Shown here: one piece after another, positions 46,511 through 57,338 of the stretch | How positions within the stretch are numbered: position 1 is the first letter of the stretch | Layout: every line of letters starts with the position of its first letter | Assembly (NCBI GenBank): GCA_025603075.1 | Contig: MU626276.1 | Span: 62,001-126,000, forward strand | Source: Neoconidiobolus thromboides FSU 785 | Lineage: Eukaryota; Entomophthoromycota; Entomophthoromycetes; Entomophthorales; Neoconidiobolaceae | Length of the DNA: 64,000 nucleotides | Direction: 5' to 3' | Position numbers and translations under genes: made by a program | The notes under the pieces: model-generated | Seen by the model: only the letters and a program-made list of their open reading frames with translations | What the model was told of the DNA's origin: nothing | Database searches by the model: none

Positions 46511-46752
46511 GCTATTAAATTACATAATTTTATTTAAGATAGGCCTTTATTGTATAAGGTTAGCAATTGTATTTTAATCCTTTATAACTCTTAAGAATGC
46601 AATAAATTAAAAATTAAAACTCAAAGTTTATACCTTGAACTTAATTATTAAAAATATATAATTTCATGCTTTAGATTATTAAAAAACTTTATTAAATGTA
46701 AATTATCCAGCTCACAATACTACTAGAGCAGTGAGAAAAAAGGTATTGACCG

Positions 46753-47724
46753 TTAGTTAAAGAAGGTAGAAAACCAAGGATGTTGTAACGCCTGGGAAGC
46801 GGTTGGTCTAGAAATAGGTTGGTCTACTAAAATTTGGGAAATTAAGTTTAAAGCTAAAGGAGGTAGGTTGTTTTCAATTGTGAAGGTACGAGGTAATTCA
46901 AAATAATTTTTCTTCTCTTTAACAGTATCATAAGGTAAAGGATTCAACTTTGGATACTCACCAGTTAATAATAAAAAGGCAATCACACCAACACTCCAAA
47001 TATCAGCAGCTTGACCATAGCCCTTCTTTTCATGAATTTCTGGTGCAATGGTATTAAATTCTTCTTTAAAATTTTTTTCTTTATTTAATTCTTCATGAAA
47101 CTTATTGCGTAATTTATTGCCCTCATATCCACATAATAATAAAGTAGATTTAGTCTTACGTATTAATAAGGAAGAGATATTTAAATCACCATGAGTTATA
47201 CCATGACTATGCAAGTACTGTAAACCTTCTAATATTTGTTTAATCCAATTAGCTACTATATGTTCATCATAGTAACCTTCCCCTTGTAATATATAATTTG
47301 ATAATGGTTGGATATCGATTGGTACTTCACTTAAAAAGTAAAAATGCTCATCATCTTCATAAATACTTTTTAAATTTAGTAAATGTTTATTACATAATTT
47401 ACGTACGATGGCCACTTGAGTATATAAATCACTTAAGGTAGAAGGAGACTCTTTTTTTTTATAAATTTTTAAAGCATAATGAGGAGGATGGTCTTCAAGA
47501 TGAACTAGATGATTTTGATTTAATCTTTTTATATGTTCCACTAGATGCATTCCGGTTGTTTCTTCAAAACTTAATTTTCTAGTACCTTTTAATACTTCTT
47601 TATCATCACCAATCGTTTGACAGCTTGGTACTATTTTATATCCCCTTTCTAACGGATTATAACTGGATTTAAAAGATGTAGGTAAATCAATGCCAATATA
47701 ATGCAGTACTTTTTTTGCTGTCAT
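46753..47724 (-). CDS. CAMK-like predicted pseudokinase
   Basis: Single exon, 323 residues. The kinase fold is recognisable: the VAIK-type Lys86 in YALKIYKK, the helix-E LQYLHSHGITHGDL, APE at 228-230, ADIWSVGVIAFLLLTG, and RPTASQALQHPWF at the end, which is the CAMK-type closing motif. Catalytic elements are degraded. There is no glycine-rich loop. The catalytic loop reads HGDLNISS (Asp180 kept; the usual Lys is Asn182 and the metal-binding Asn is Ser185). The DFG position reads CGY (198-200). The regulatory helix-C Glu is not evident (Gln103 nearby). Such changes usually abolish phosphotransfer, so a scaffold or allosteric role is likely. No orthologue is recognised. Confidence 0.8.
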   Translation of the reverse strand: MTAKKVLHYIGIDLPTSFKSSYNPLERGYKIVPSCQTIGDDKEVLKGTRKLSFEETTGMHLVEHIKRLNQNHLVHLEDHPPHYALKIYKKKESPSTLSDLYTQVAIVRKLCNKHLLNLKSIYEDDEHFYFLSEVPIDIQPLSNYILQGEGYYDEHIVANWIKQILEGLQYLHSHGITHGDLNISSLLIRKTKSTLLLCGYEGNKLRNKFHEELNKEKNFKEEFNTIAPEIHEKKGYGQAADIWSVGVIAFLLLTGEYPKLNPLPYDTVKEKKNYFELPRTFTIENNLPPLALNLISQILVDQPISRPTASQALQHPWFSTFFN

Positions 47725-48944
47725 TATAATAATAAATAATTAAAAATGCGATGATATCGTTGTATCATTATGCTATTTTATACTATTTGTTTTTTTTTAT
47801 TCTAGACCTTACAATTAATAGATTTTTATGCCTATTGCCCCTTTTCTATAACTTTATAAATTAACTCCTTGAACAAAATATTTATGATTTTTATATATTA
47901 GCCAATGAAATAATCAATATATTTATTAAGTTACCTTAAAGTATATATAATTTGAAGTTTTAAATATAAATTTAACTCTTTTTTGAAATTTACTAGTATT
48001 AAATATCCCTAATAATTCGTTGTGATAAAGTTGGTAAAGCTTAATGCGGGGAAAGTAATAATAATAATATCCAAGTAATGAGCCCCTCGAATTAATATAT
48101 TAAAGTTATTATTTATCAATTAATGGATAAGAGTTGTTTATTTATAAAACTAAATGTAAAACTAAATTATTTTTTTAACAATTTTTATAGTTAAACTTAT
48201 TTGGTATACTTTTAAAACCTAATTAATTAGTATTTGTTTATTAGCCTGGATAATATTTATATGAATTATTTATATTCATTAACTATATAATAATTAGAGT
48301 GTCACTATTTATATATTTAGTTTGATAACTTTTTATTTTTATTTTTATTTTTATTTGTAAATTTTAAATTTTATTTTAATATTTATTTTAAAATGATTTA
48401 ATAAGCATTTAGTATAAATTTTGTATTTGAAATCCAAATACATGTTTTAAATAAAGTTAGTTCATGGATTTCATTCAAAACATCTAAGCTTACCCGTGTT
48501 ATGAATTAATTTTATACTTATTTATAAGTAAAATAAATATTAATTCAATGATTTCAAATTAAATATTTTAATTTCAAAAAAGATAGGACATAAATCTTAT
48601 TTTTAATAAGATTTTTATTATTCAGGGAGCTATTTTTGTTGTCCTTAATTTCCCTTAAGTATCGCTTTATTTCAATTGTTTAGTAATGTTTATATAACAG
48701 TTTTATTAATACCTTCAATGAATGCCTTATAGTGGAGAAACTAATGCTTTGTTATATTAAGAAACACACAATAAATGAAGCATTTATTATGTTTTTAAAA
48801 GTTTTAATTTTAAATTAAACTTTATCACTATTATTTTTATTTAAAAATAGGTTATTTAAATTCCTTTAAAATTCTGCTTTTTTGTATAAAAAAACATATC
48901 TTTGAGATTAAATAAACCCAAACCCTTTCACTCCTTTTTAATTA

Positions 48945-48983
<39 letters not shown>

Positions 48984-50497
48984 ATGGTACTATTAACTTG
49001 TTTTTTTTGTATACTGTAAAACAATTAGATCTCAAATACTTTTATTATTAAGCGAATCTAGGAGTATAATTTAAATATAAATTTATTAGAATGGATTAAG
49101 GGGGAGTAAAGGGATGGAAGAATATTAGACTATCGGAAGAAAACCCCATTTGAGAGTTACAGCCTCAAATAGAGTAGAATTATACTACATATCATTTTAT
49201 TCTAATTTAAATTCACATAACTAAACTTTAATTATACTTTATAGAAGATAAAAGATAGGATTTTTTTTACATCAGCTTTTATCTCTAACTCACCTGGACT
49301 AAAAATTAAGTTAAAATTCTAATAAAGGTATTCTAATACTATCGTTTTTATAACAAGAACACTAGATTATCTAAAAAATTTCAAGTTATTAGTTCAATTT
49401 GTTTTATAAGTTTATATATTTTATTATTCTTTAAATTGTTAATTTATATTTTTAATTTTTATTAATACTAAATTTAACCTAAATTTTTCTTACAATAGAG
49501 TAGAAAAGAATATTGATCACTAATTGATTTTTCATACCGTTTTAAAATATCTTTGAAATTGAATATCACTTTATCTTAACCTATTTTCAATTTAAATATT
49601 ATATCATCTGCTTAATGAATTGCTTCTAAAAACTCATTCCTCTTTCTTACTCTTACACAAATCTCTATTATAATGACCAAACTCTAGAATATTTGCTTGT
49701 TGTTCATGAAGCTCTTAAAGTGTGATACTATCACTTTGCTAATCACTATCTAAACTTGACACCATATTTAATTGGGGTTATGTAATTGAAAGTTCAATTC
49801 ATACAATGTAACTTATTCAGATTCAAAGTTGGTATTCTTGAATTAGACCTTCTTTCACTAATTGATTAATTTTTCTTTCACTTATTGCTTTACTCTCCAC
49901 TTACTTTTGATTGCTTATTATCAATTTAACAATCATTTCATTTTGATTCTAATAATAAAACACTTAAGAAAAAAGACTATTTACTTAAAGGCTTATTTGT
50001 TATAATAAATCTAAATAGCAATATCTTTTTACTTTCTAAACAAGCTATAATAATTTTGATAAGTTTTTGAATTTTTAAGTTTATTACTACTGATTTTAAT
50101 ACTAAAATACCTTAGCCATATTAAAAAACTACTTTAATTTCCTAGAATCATTTAAATCAGATTATTCAAAGAAATCATGAATTTTGTTTATAAAACATTG
50201 TTAGTTTATTAAGCGCTCTTTTAAATTGATTTGTTTAATGTGTTTTATTAAATTGACTTTCTATTGAACTCATTAATAGATTTAATATCATTTATTAACA
50301 AGTATTTAATATATACTAAGAGTTTACTAATTTATTATTTAAATTCATTTGCATTCTATAAATAATATCATTTATAATTACCTTGAAGATGATTTAAATT
50401 AAAGATAATAAAAAGATGAAAAATAATTTAAATTCTAAACTTTATAAAGAAACAAAAGTTAAGTATTTAAGTTTATCGTTTTAACTTAAAAAGATAT
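47725..50497. other. 2.8-kb AT-rich intergenic region
   Basis: Between two minus-strand genes. Contains an (ATT)n microsatellite at about 48944-48982 and otherwise nothing I can support: no coding frame, RNA gene or MITE-like copy. Confidence 0.5.
48944..48982. repeat. (ATT)n microsatellite
   Basis: About twelve uninterrupted ATT units. Confidence 0.9.
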
Positions 50498-51634
50498 TTA
50501 AAAAGCTTTATCATTTAACCAACGATTAAGCATATCAGCTGAATTTTCAGGTTGATCATAAGGAACCTAGAATAAGTTAAAAAATTAATACATCAATATA
50601 TCATTCACAATAATTTAGAAACTAAATATTTTACCATATGTCCAGCCTTAAATACACGTAAGAATGTTAAATTTTCATGACTACGAACTTCACCCGCTTG
50701 TTCACCAGTTTTTGGATTAAACCAAGCACGATCTTCAGCAGAAGAAAATTCTTTATGTCCAGACCATGGGAGTTCAATGGACCATGCTTTATTACCCATC
50801 CAATTACAAATAAAATCAGCGTCACCTGCATAAATCAATACTTTAATACCACCTTCTAAAAGAATAGGTACATCATTAACATATGGTCTCATCCTAAATT
50901 TGATCATTATTAAATTACTCTATATTTAAATAATAACAAATAATAATTTACCAATCACCAGCATACATGAATCCCATATTAACTTGCATATTACAAGATT
51001 CAAATTTATTATTACGAGCACCTAATTCCCTTTTAACATCCGGACGATTGAAATAAGTTTCCATATCACCAATGATATCATAACATAAATTATTACCACC
51101 ACATTTTTTACGAACATCATAAGGATTTAAACCAGTACGTTGATATGGACCAATCATAGCTTGATTACAATACATAGCAGCAGGTGTACAAGTGATAAAG
51201 CTTTGATATTTATAACAACTTTCAATCATACTTTTACAACGTGGATAAGCTGAATCCATTTTACGACATGCTGATTCAGGTAATGTTGGTTTATATGAAT
51301 TTCTACAAGCCATGTCTGAATAATATTTATATTGTATTAATGGATCAGTTAATCCATTACCTACACCGATCGATTTAAGATTAATTTTCTTAGAAGATTT
51401 AACTTTTTGATTATTAACATGAATTAATTTAGCAAATTCTGGTACATAATGTCCTCCATAAGATTCACCAAAGATATGGAAATCAAGTTTACGATATTCT
51501 GGAAATTCTTTGAAGAATAATTGTAAAAAGGCATAAACATCTTTACCAGCAGCAACTGTATTAGTAACTGAAGCAGAGCCATAAGAAAATCCAGCATTTA
51601 ATGGCTTTAATAATATTTTTTAGTTTCAAATTTA

Positions 51635-51665
<31 letters not shown>

Positions 51666-52215
51666 TTACCTGATCAAGGAAGATAACATTAGCATTTTTA
51701 TTCCAACTGTATGGATTGCTATGTGTACCATTACCATTCTTATTAACTTGACAAGGACCTAATTCCATTAAAAGTCCAGTCATAGAACTACAACCTGGAC
51801 CCCCATTAAGCCATAAAATAAGTGGATCTTTAGATGGGTTGCCTCTAGATTCAAAGAACCAAAAAAAGAAATGTTTATCATTGGCAGTATCTAAATAACC
51901 AGAATACTATAAAGTTAAGTTAAAATTATTTATAAAAATAAGTATAAAAAATAATACCTGTTTGACATCATCGCATAATTTTGGTTGTTTCACACGAACT
52001 GCTTGCTCTGGATAATCATCATGCATTAATACTTTACCTTCCCAATCTTTCTTTAAAGAAGTTAAATCAAACTTAAAAATATCATCTAAGATGGTATTCA
52101 TTGTATTTAATTCCTTATCAAAGTCAAATCCTTTAATAAAAGGTGTTTGAGAAGAAGCCAACACTACAGGAGCAATTAAAGTAATTGCTAAAAGACAGGA
52201 TATCTTTTTAAACAT
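50498..52215 (-). CDS. vacuolar serine carboxypeptidase (carboxypeptidase Y family, S10)
   Basis: Five exons (52215-51958, 51906-51670, 51604-50952, 50893-50635, 50566-50498) give 491 residues. A signal peptide ([20 protein letters not shown]) is followed by a ~90-residue propeptide and mature start near YSGYLD. Catalytic Ser213 lies in [12 protein letters not shown], the Asp in [17 protein letters not shown] (407 or 409), and His468 in AGHMVPYDQP. The oxyanion segment [11 protein letters not shown] is intact. The FICNWMGN sequence is specific to the yeast Prc1/CPY subgroup, which degrades peptides in the vacuole after proteolytic activation. Exon 3 begins at an unusual TTAAAG acceptor, needed to give [11 protein letters not shown]. 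An (ATT)n run lies in the second intron. Identification is firm. Confidence 0.93.
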
Positions 52216-53538
52216 AATACAAATCGTTATTATTTTTTAAAAAGTTGTTAATTTATAAAAAAGTAATTAGTTAAAATTGGAATTTTTTGACTATTTAAAT
52301 GAGTTCCAAAATCATTTGACTAATGTTTCGCTAATAACAAAGTTGACATAATTTAAGCGTAAAAACTAAGTTTTATTGGAATGTTTTGATTAGTAGCTTT
52401 CAAAATCCCCTGACTTGTTAACGGTTGTTGCTTAGTCTTACATATATTGATTCCCCTAATCTATATGGTTTTAAGCCTTGAATTTAATATGATGACTTGA
52501 AATATTATAAAGCCATTAATTAAAAATAAATTAATATTCTAAATAATATTTTTATATATAATTTGAATGCTATAACATTCAATTGAAATTCAATATGATT
52601 TTAATTAAATAATTTGTTTTAAATAATTATAAAGATTGATAGAAGATGACTTATTATGACAAATACATAATACTTTTTAAATTGACTTTAATATCTTTTT
52701 AAATTGTTTAAAATATTTAAAATTCCAATAAATACAATATGAATTATAAAACTATAGCATTTTAAATTTAAGCTTCTAATTGTAATTATTTAAATAGGAG
52801 TCTTTATTATGATCTATTTTTTATAAAATAGATCATAATAAAGATCAAATTTAATATTAAGTATTTTTCTAAAAGACTTTTTAGTTTTATTTAAAATAAT
52901 ATTTTAGATTATTATTTTTAATAATTTGATAGTTGATTTAGAAGTTTTATTTTCAATTCTATTATAAAAAACTCATTTTTAATATATCATTCATTATCTT
53001 AATAACTATTTTATACTCAATAAAGTGCAAACTTATTTAAAATTACTAGAAATTCTTCTTTTAATATGACGTCATCACCGTTAAATATTAACTTTATTGA
53101 ATCTCAATATAACAATAAAGTTAGATATTATTATAAAATCAATATTTACTTTATATAAAAAATATGTATTAAATATATTTTATTAATATTTAAATTTTGT
53201 ATTATTTATAAATTAATTAATTAGTTAATTTTTATTTATAACATTAAATTTAATGACATTTAAAGATTATTTTCAGTTTAAATAAATAAATACTATTATA
53301 TATATTATTTTTACTTATTAAATGCATTCACTTATTTTACTAGCTATTTAGATTAATTGTATTTATTAATATTAATTTGATTGCAATTATCCGTTTTTTT
53401 AAAACTATAATCAAATCCCATACTTATTACTTTTAATTCATATTTATTTGCAATATTCTCTTTGTTTAAGAATACTATAATAAAGAATTATTTAAATAAT
53501 ATCAATTTATTAATAAAAATAAATATACTAATTTAATA
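52216..53538. other. intergenic DNA with a long perfect hairpin
   Basis: About 1.3 kb, extremely AT-rich, holding the hairpin at 52802-52843. No genes recognised. Confidence 0.5.
52802..52843. repeat. perfect 19-bp inverted repeat with 4-base loop
   Basis: CTTTATTATGATCTATTTT (52802-52820) is followed by TTAT and then by its exact reverse complement (52825-52843). It lies ~590 bp upstream of the carboxypeptidase start and ~700 bp past the EMC4 stop. Confidence 0.85.
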
Positions 53539-54499
53539 TTAATGTAAAGTAAATTCATTAAACTATAAAAGAATATTATAAATTAATAAAACAAAATATA
53601 TATCAATTAAATAAAATCAACTTACTTTAGGAAATTTTTCAAAAGCTAACCAATCAGAAGAAGAAGTAGGTAATAGCCCCATTGAAGAACATTTCCATAA
53701 ACCCATGACCATAATTAATATATTTAATAACATAAATACCATCTTTTGTAGAGTTAAGTCTACTTTTAAATCTCCATCTTTTTCTAATTTTTCAAATACT
53801 ATTTATTATAAATTAAAATCAATATTATTAATTAGTTGTTATTAAGGAAGATGAATTCAATTTACCTTTATCAACGTTTAATAATGATTTTACTGGTTGA
53901 AAAAATAACATAGCTGTTATCATTATTGAAAATATAGATACAGAGTTACCACTCATATATAACATAACTCCATTCATAGGTATACTTTTAGCATTAGCTA
54001 AAGCAATATCCCAAGCTTTCTATATAATAAATAATAAATAAATAATAATAAATAAATAATAATAAATAAATAAATAATAATAAATAAATAATAATAAATA
54101 AATAATAAATAAATAATAAATAAATAATAAATAAATAATAAATAAATAATAAATAATAAAATAAAAACTTACTTTTGATTTCAATTGTTCAAGAGATGGA
54201 TTCTTTTCTGCTTTAACAACTTTAGATTTCTTTCTAAGCTATTGTTATTATTGTTAATTTAGTCAGATTATTGTACTTATTATTGAGTTTACCAAACTTT
54301 CTTTTGGGTTGTAATTAACTTTATCAAATACAGTTGTAAATCCATTAATTGGTTCTATTGTTGCTTCAGTTGGATAACCTAATAAATCCTTTCTTAATAA
54401 TTCTTCTGGTGATAATAGACTCTTGGAGGATACTTCCCTTATTAAAATAGTTAAGTTATTAATTGTGTTAATTACACTGTTAGATAAATTAAATTACAT
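53539..54499 (-). CDS. EMC4: ER membrane complex subunit 4 (EMC4/TMEM85)
   Basis: The core is clear: KAWDIALANAKSIPMN, then GVMLYMSGNSVSIFSIMI, then SMGLLPTSSSDWLAFEKFP. These match the family's KxCWDIALxPxKxIPMN, YMxGNxxxIF and CxSMGLLPTxxSDWLAF. Exons are 54437-54293, 54238-54173, 54019-53866, 53798-53626 and 53562-53539. The first of these requires two bases from upstream, and an AT immediately before a GTAATT donor at 54499-54498 supplies them, so the start codon would be split AT|G. The product is then 187 residues, MEVSSKSLLSPEELL... A readthrough of the last donor would instead end two codons after FPK. EMC4 is part of the complex inserting tail-anchored and multipass proteins into the ER. 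An AAATAATAAATA microsatellite fills one intron. Confidence 0.85.
54022..54164. repeat. AAATAATAAATA microsatellite in an EMC4 intron
   Basis: Degenerate (AATAAATA)n/(AAT)n repeats fill nearly the whole intron between 54020 and 54172. Confidence 0.85.
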
Positions 54500-54837
54500 T
54501 TTTAATAAGAATAAACAAAAATTAACAAAACTAAATTAGATATTCAACTTGTTAGTGAATTAGTATCAACCAATAATATTGATTTATAGAAAGATGGCTT
54601 AAGCTTATTTGTTGAATAGATTCCAAAGCCAAGTGATGAAATAGAAAAATATAACATGAAAGAAAAATAAAAAATAAAAAAATAAATTATCTTTCCAAAA
54701 GTTCATTATAATAATCATCCAAAAAATAAGAAATATAATAAAATGGTAATATAAAAATATAATAGTATATTAATTAATTAATAATTTGATAAAAGAATAC
54801 CAACGACAATTCCAACTTATTATCTAATGCAGCTCCT
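54500..54837. promoter_or_regulatory. shared divergent promoter of EMC4 and TVP23
   Basis: About 340 bp separate the two divergent start codons. It is A-rich with no recognised factor site. Both genes act in the early secretory pathway, so co-regulation is possible but unproven. Confidence 0.4.
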
Positions 54838-55714
54838 ATGGGAAGAGTAGAACAAGATTCCACAGTTATTGAAATAGATAATGAGTTACCAACTTATTCT
54901 TCTTCTCAAGGACAGCAAAGTTTTAATCCAGAACCAAGTTTACCAACACAAGGAAATAATAATAATAATAGAAATAATAATAATATAGGTACTGATAACT
55001 CTGTAACTAGTTTATTGAAACAATCAAGGTAAAATTTAAAATTATTAAAATTTAAAATTTAAAATTAATATAAATTTTATAGTCACCCAACAATATTAAT
55101 AGTTCATTTTTTATTTCGTACATTAGCATTAATATTATATTTATTTGCTAACTTTGTATCTCATTTTTTTGTATTAATATTTGTATTCTCCGTATTATGT
55201 TTAGCTTTTGATTTTTGGGTCGTTAAAAATGTATCTGGTAGATATTTAGTAGGTTTAAGGTGGTGGAATGAAATTGATAGTAATGGCCATTCTATTTGGT
55301 ATTTTGAATCAAAAGATGTAAGTTATTTATTTATTTATTTATTATTATTATTATATTATATTATATTATATTATTATTATATTTATTATTATATTTATTA
55401 TTATATTTTAGATTAATATTGAATCAAATGCTATTGATAGTAAATGTTTTTGGGTATCTCTTTATGCTACTCCTATTATATGGATATTATTAGCATTAGT
55501 TGCATTAATTCGATTTAATTTTGAATGGCTATTAATTGTATTAGTTGCTATTGGTTTATCTGGTACTAATTTAATTGGGTATCATCGATGTGAAAAAGAT
55601 GCTAAACAAAAATGGGGTAATAATAATAATAATTCAACATTAAGTTTATTTGGTTCAAATAATAGCTTTGTTGGTGGATTTATTAATAGGTCTTTATCTA
55701 ATTACCTTGGTTAA
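54838..55714 (+). CDS. TVP23: Golgi membrane protein TVP23
   Basis: Three exons (54838-55028, 55083-55317, 55412-55714) give 242 residues. An N-terminal Ser/Gln/Asn-rich cytosolic region with a poly-Asn run (about 41-51) precedes the TVP23/DUF846 domain: SHPTILIVHFLFRTLALILY, then DFWVVKNVSGRYLVGLRWWN, then SIWYFESKD, which is the family signature. Further helices run through FWVSLYATPIIWILLALVAL to GTNLIGYHRC. Four membrane spans are expected. Yeast Tvp23 is a Tlg2-vesicle protein of late Golgi cooperating with Yip proteins. A second in-frame Asn run (NNNNNS) lies near the C-terminus. Assignment is secure. Confidence 0.92.
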
Positions 55715-56258
55715 TATTTATAATATATTAAAAACAAAGAAAAGTATTAATTATAAAACTATATTATATTATATTATATTATATTGCTTATTACTTATTA
55801 TTACTTATTATTACTTATTATTACTTATTATTACTTATTATTACTTATTATTACTTATTATTATTTATTATTACTTATTATTACTTATTATTTATTAATT
55901 ACTTATTATTTATTAATTACTTATTATTTATTAATATATTTAATTTTGTATAATTTCATACAATTTATATCTTTATTTTTATAAAATTAAACAATAATTT
56001 AATATGAATTAAATTCTCTTTGTTTTAAAAAGAATCAATGTTAAATTTACAACAAAATTTAATTAAATAAATTTCCTAACCAATTTCAAACATTTTAAAA
56101 ATCCAAACCTAGAAATTAAATCACGAATAAGTCCAATTTTTACGTCATTTTCAAATTAACTACAAATATCTAAATTTTAGTAAGACTTTTTTGAAATTCT
56201 CTTTTTCTTTCTTTTTCTTTACTTTTCTTTTATAAACAAATATAAAATAACAATAATA
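55715..56258. other. spacer with tandem repeats between TVP23 and Rab18
   Basis: Contains the minisatellite at about 55760-55940; the rest is AT-rich, with a pyrimidine-rich (TTTCTTTTTC) tract at 56198-56230 just upstream of Rab18. Confidence 0.6.
55760..55940. repeat. TTACTTATTA minisatellite
   Basis: A short (TATAT)n tract runs into about ten units of CTTATTATTA and related 10-18-mers, the last ones expanded to TTATTTATTAATTAC. Open frames across it are artefacts of the period. Confidence 0.85.
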
Positions 56259-57054
56259 ATGAGTGATACCGAACTCAATTTAACTTTCAAATTACTATTA
56301 ATTGGTAATTCTGGTGTTGGGAAATCATCTATATTATTAAGATTTATTGATGATTATTTTCTACCTTCAGATGAGATAAGTGCCACAATCGGAGTTGATT
56401 TTAAAGTTAAAGACTTAAATTTAGATGACAAACAATATAAATTAACTATTTGGGTATGTTATTTTAAGTATAATTATTTAAATAAGTTTATTAAATTATA
56501 TTAAGGATACTGCAGGTCAAGAAAGATTCCGTACCTTAACTTCATCCTATTATCGTGGGGCACAAGGAGTTATTTTAGGTAATTTAAACCATTAAACTAA
56601 TATTTTCATTAAAAATACTAATTTTGTTTTAGTATATGATGTAACTAAAAAAGAAACATTTGATAATTTAGAACAATGGTTTATTGAATTAGAAACTTAT
56701 TGTAAAAATAAAGAAGTTGTTAAAATGATTATCGGTAATAAAGTAGATAAAGAAAGCAATCGAGCTATTTCTTTAGAACAAGGAGAAGAATATGCAAAAA
56801 GTAAAAATAGTTTGTTTATTGAATGTAGTGCTAAAACAAAATTGGGTGTTCAACAAGCAGTCGAAGAATTGGTTCGTAAAGTATGTTATTTTAATATTTT
56901 TGTTATTATTAAAAGAATATTTATTAATATTTTATTTTTATTTTTTTAGATAATTGATACACCTAGTTTATATCAAAAGAAAAAAGAAAATAATTTAAAG
57001 TTAAATCAGAATAATAATGAATCAATTGAAACTAATAATTCTTGTGGTTGTTGA
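56259..57054 (+). CDS. Rab GTPase of the Rab18 group
   Basis: Four exons (56259-56453, 56506-56578, 56633-56880, 56950-57054) give 206 residues. P-loop GNSGVGKS (16-23), [10 protein letters not shown] in switch [21 protein letters not shown] in switch II, GNKVDKE, and [18 protein letters not shown] are present. The effector-region FKVK and the [15 protein letters not shown] context match Rab18. It ends NNSCGC, a CXC geranylgeranylation motif. Rab18 acts at ER and lipid droplets and in ER-Golgi traffic. The second exon uses an ATTAAG acceptor. The subfamily is likely rather than certain. Confidence 0.9.
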
Positions 57055-57338
57055 ATTGTAATTTTTTTTATATAAGTTGAAAACTTTTTATCAAAGTTTT
57101 TAATTATTTCGAAACTATAATTTCCTTATTCTTTGTTTTTTATTAAATTATATTATTATTATTCATTAAACAGATTAAAGTTTTATTATTTAATTTATTA
57201 TATTTTATTATAATATTTTAATTTATAATATATTATTTATTAAAAAGAATTAAAATTAAAATTAAAATATTAATAGTGTTTAAATAAGTAATGATTTATT
57301 TTAATGATTTGATTTTTAACCTATTTTTTTAAATAATA

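Noticed and set aside
53539-53625. EMC4 ending two codons after FPK by reading through the last donor
   Set aside because: Possible, but the spliced 24-nt exon gives FNEFTLH, closer to the family's PP-R-EFS ending, and has standard splice sites; kept as an alternative only.
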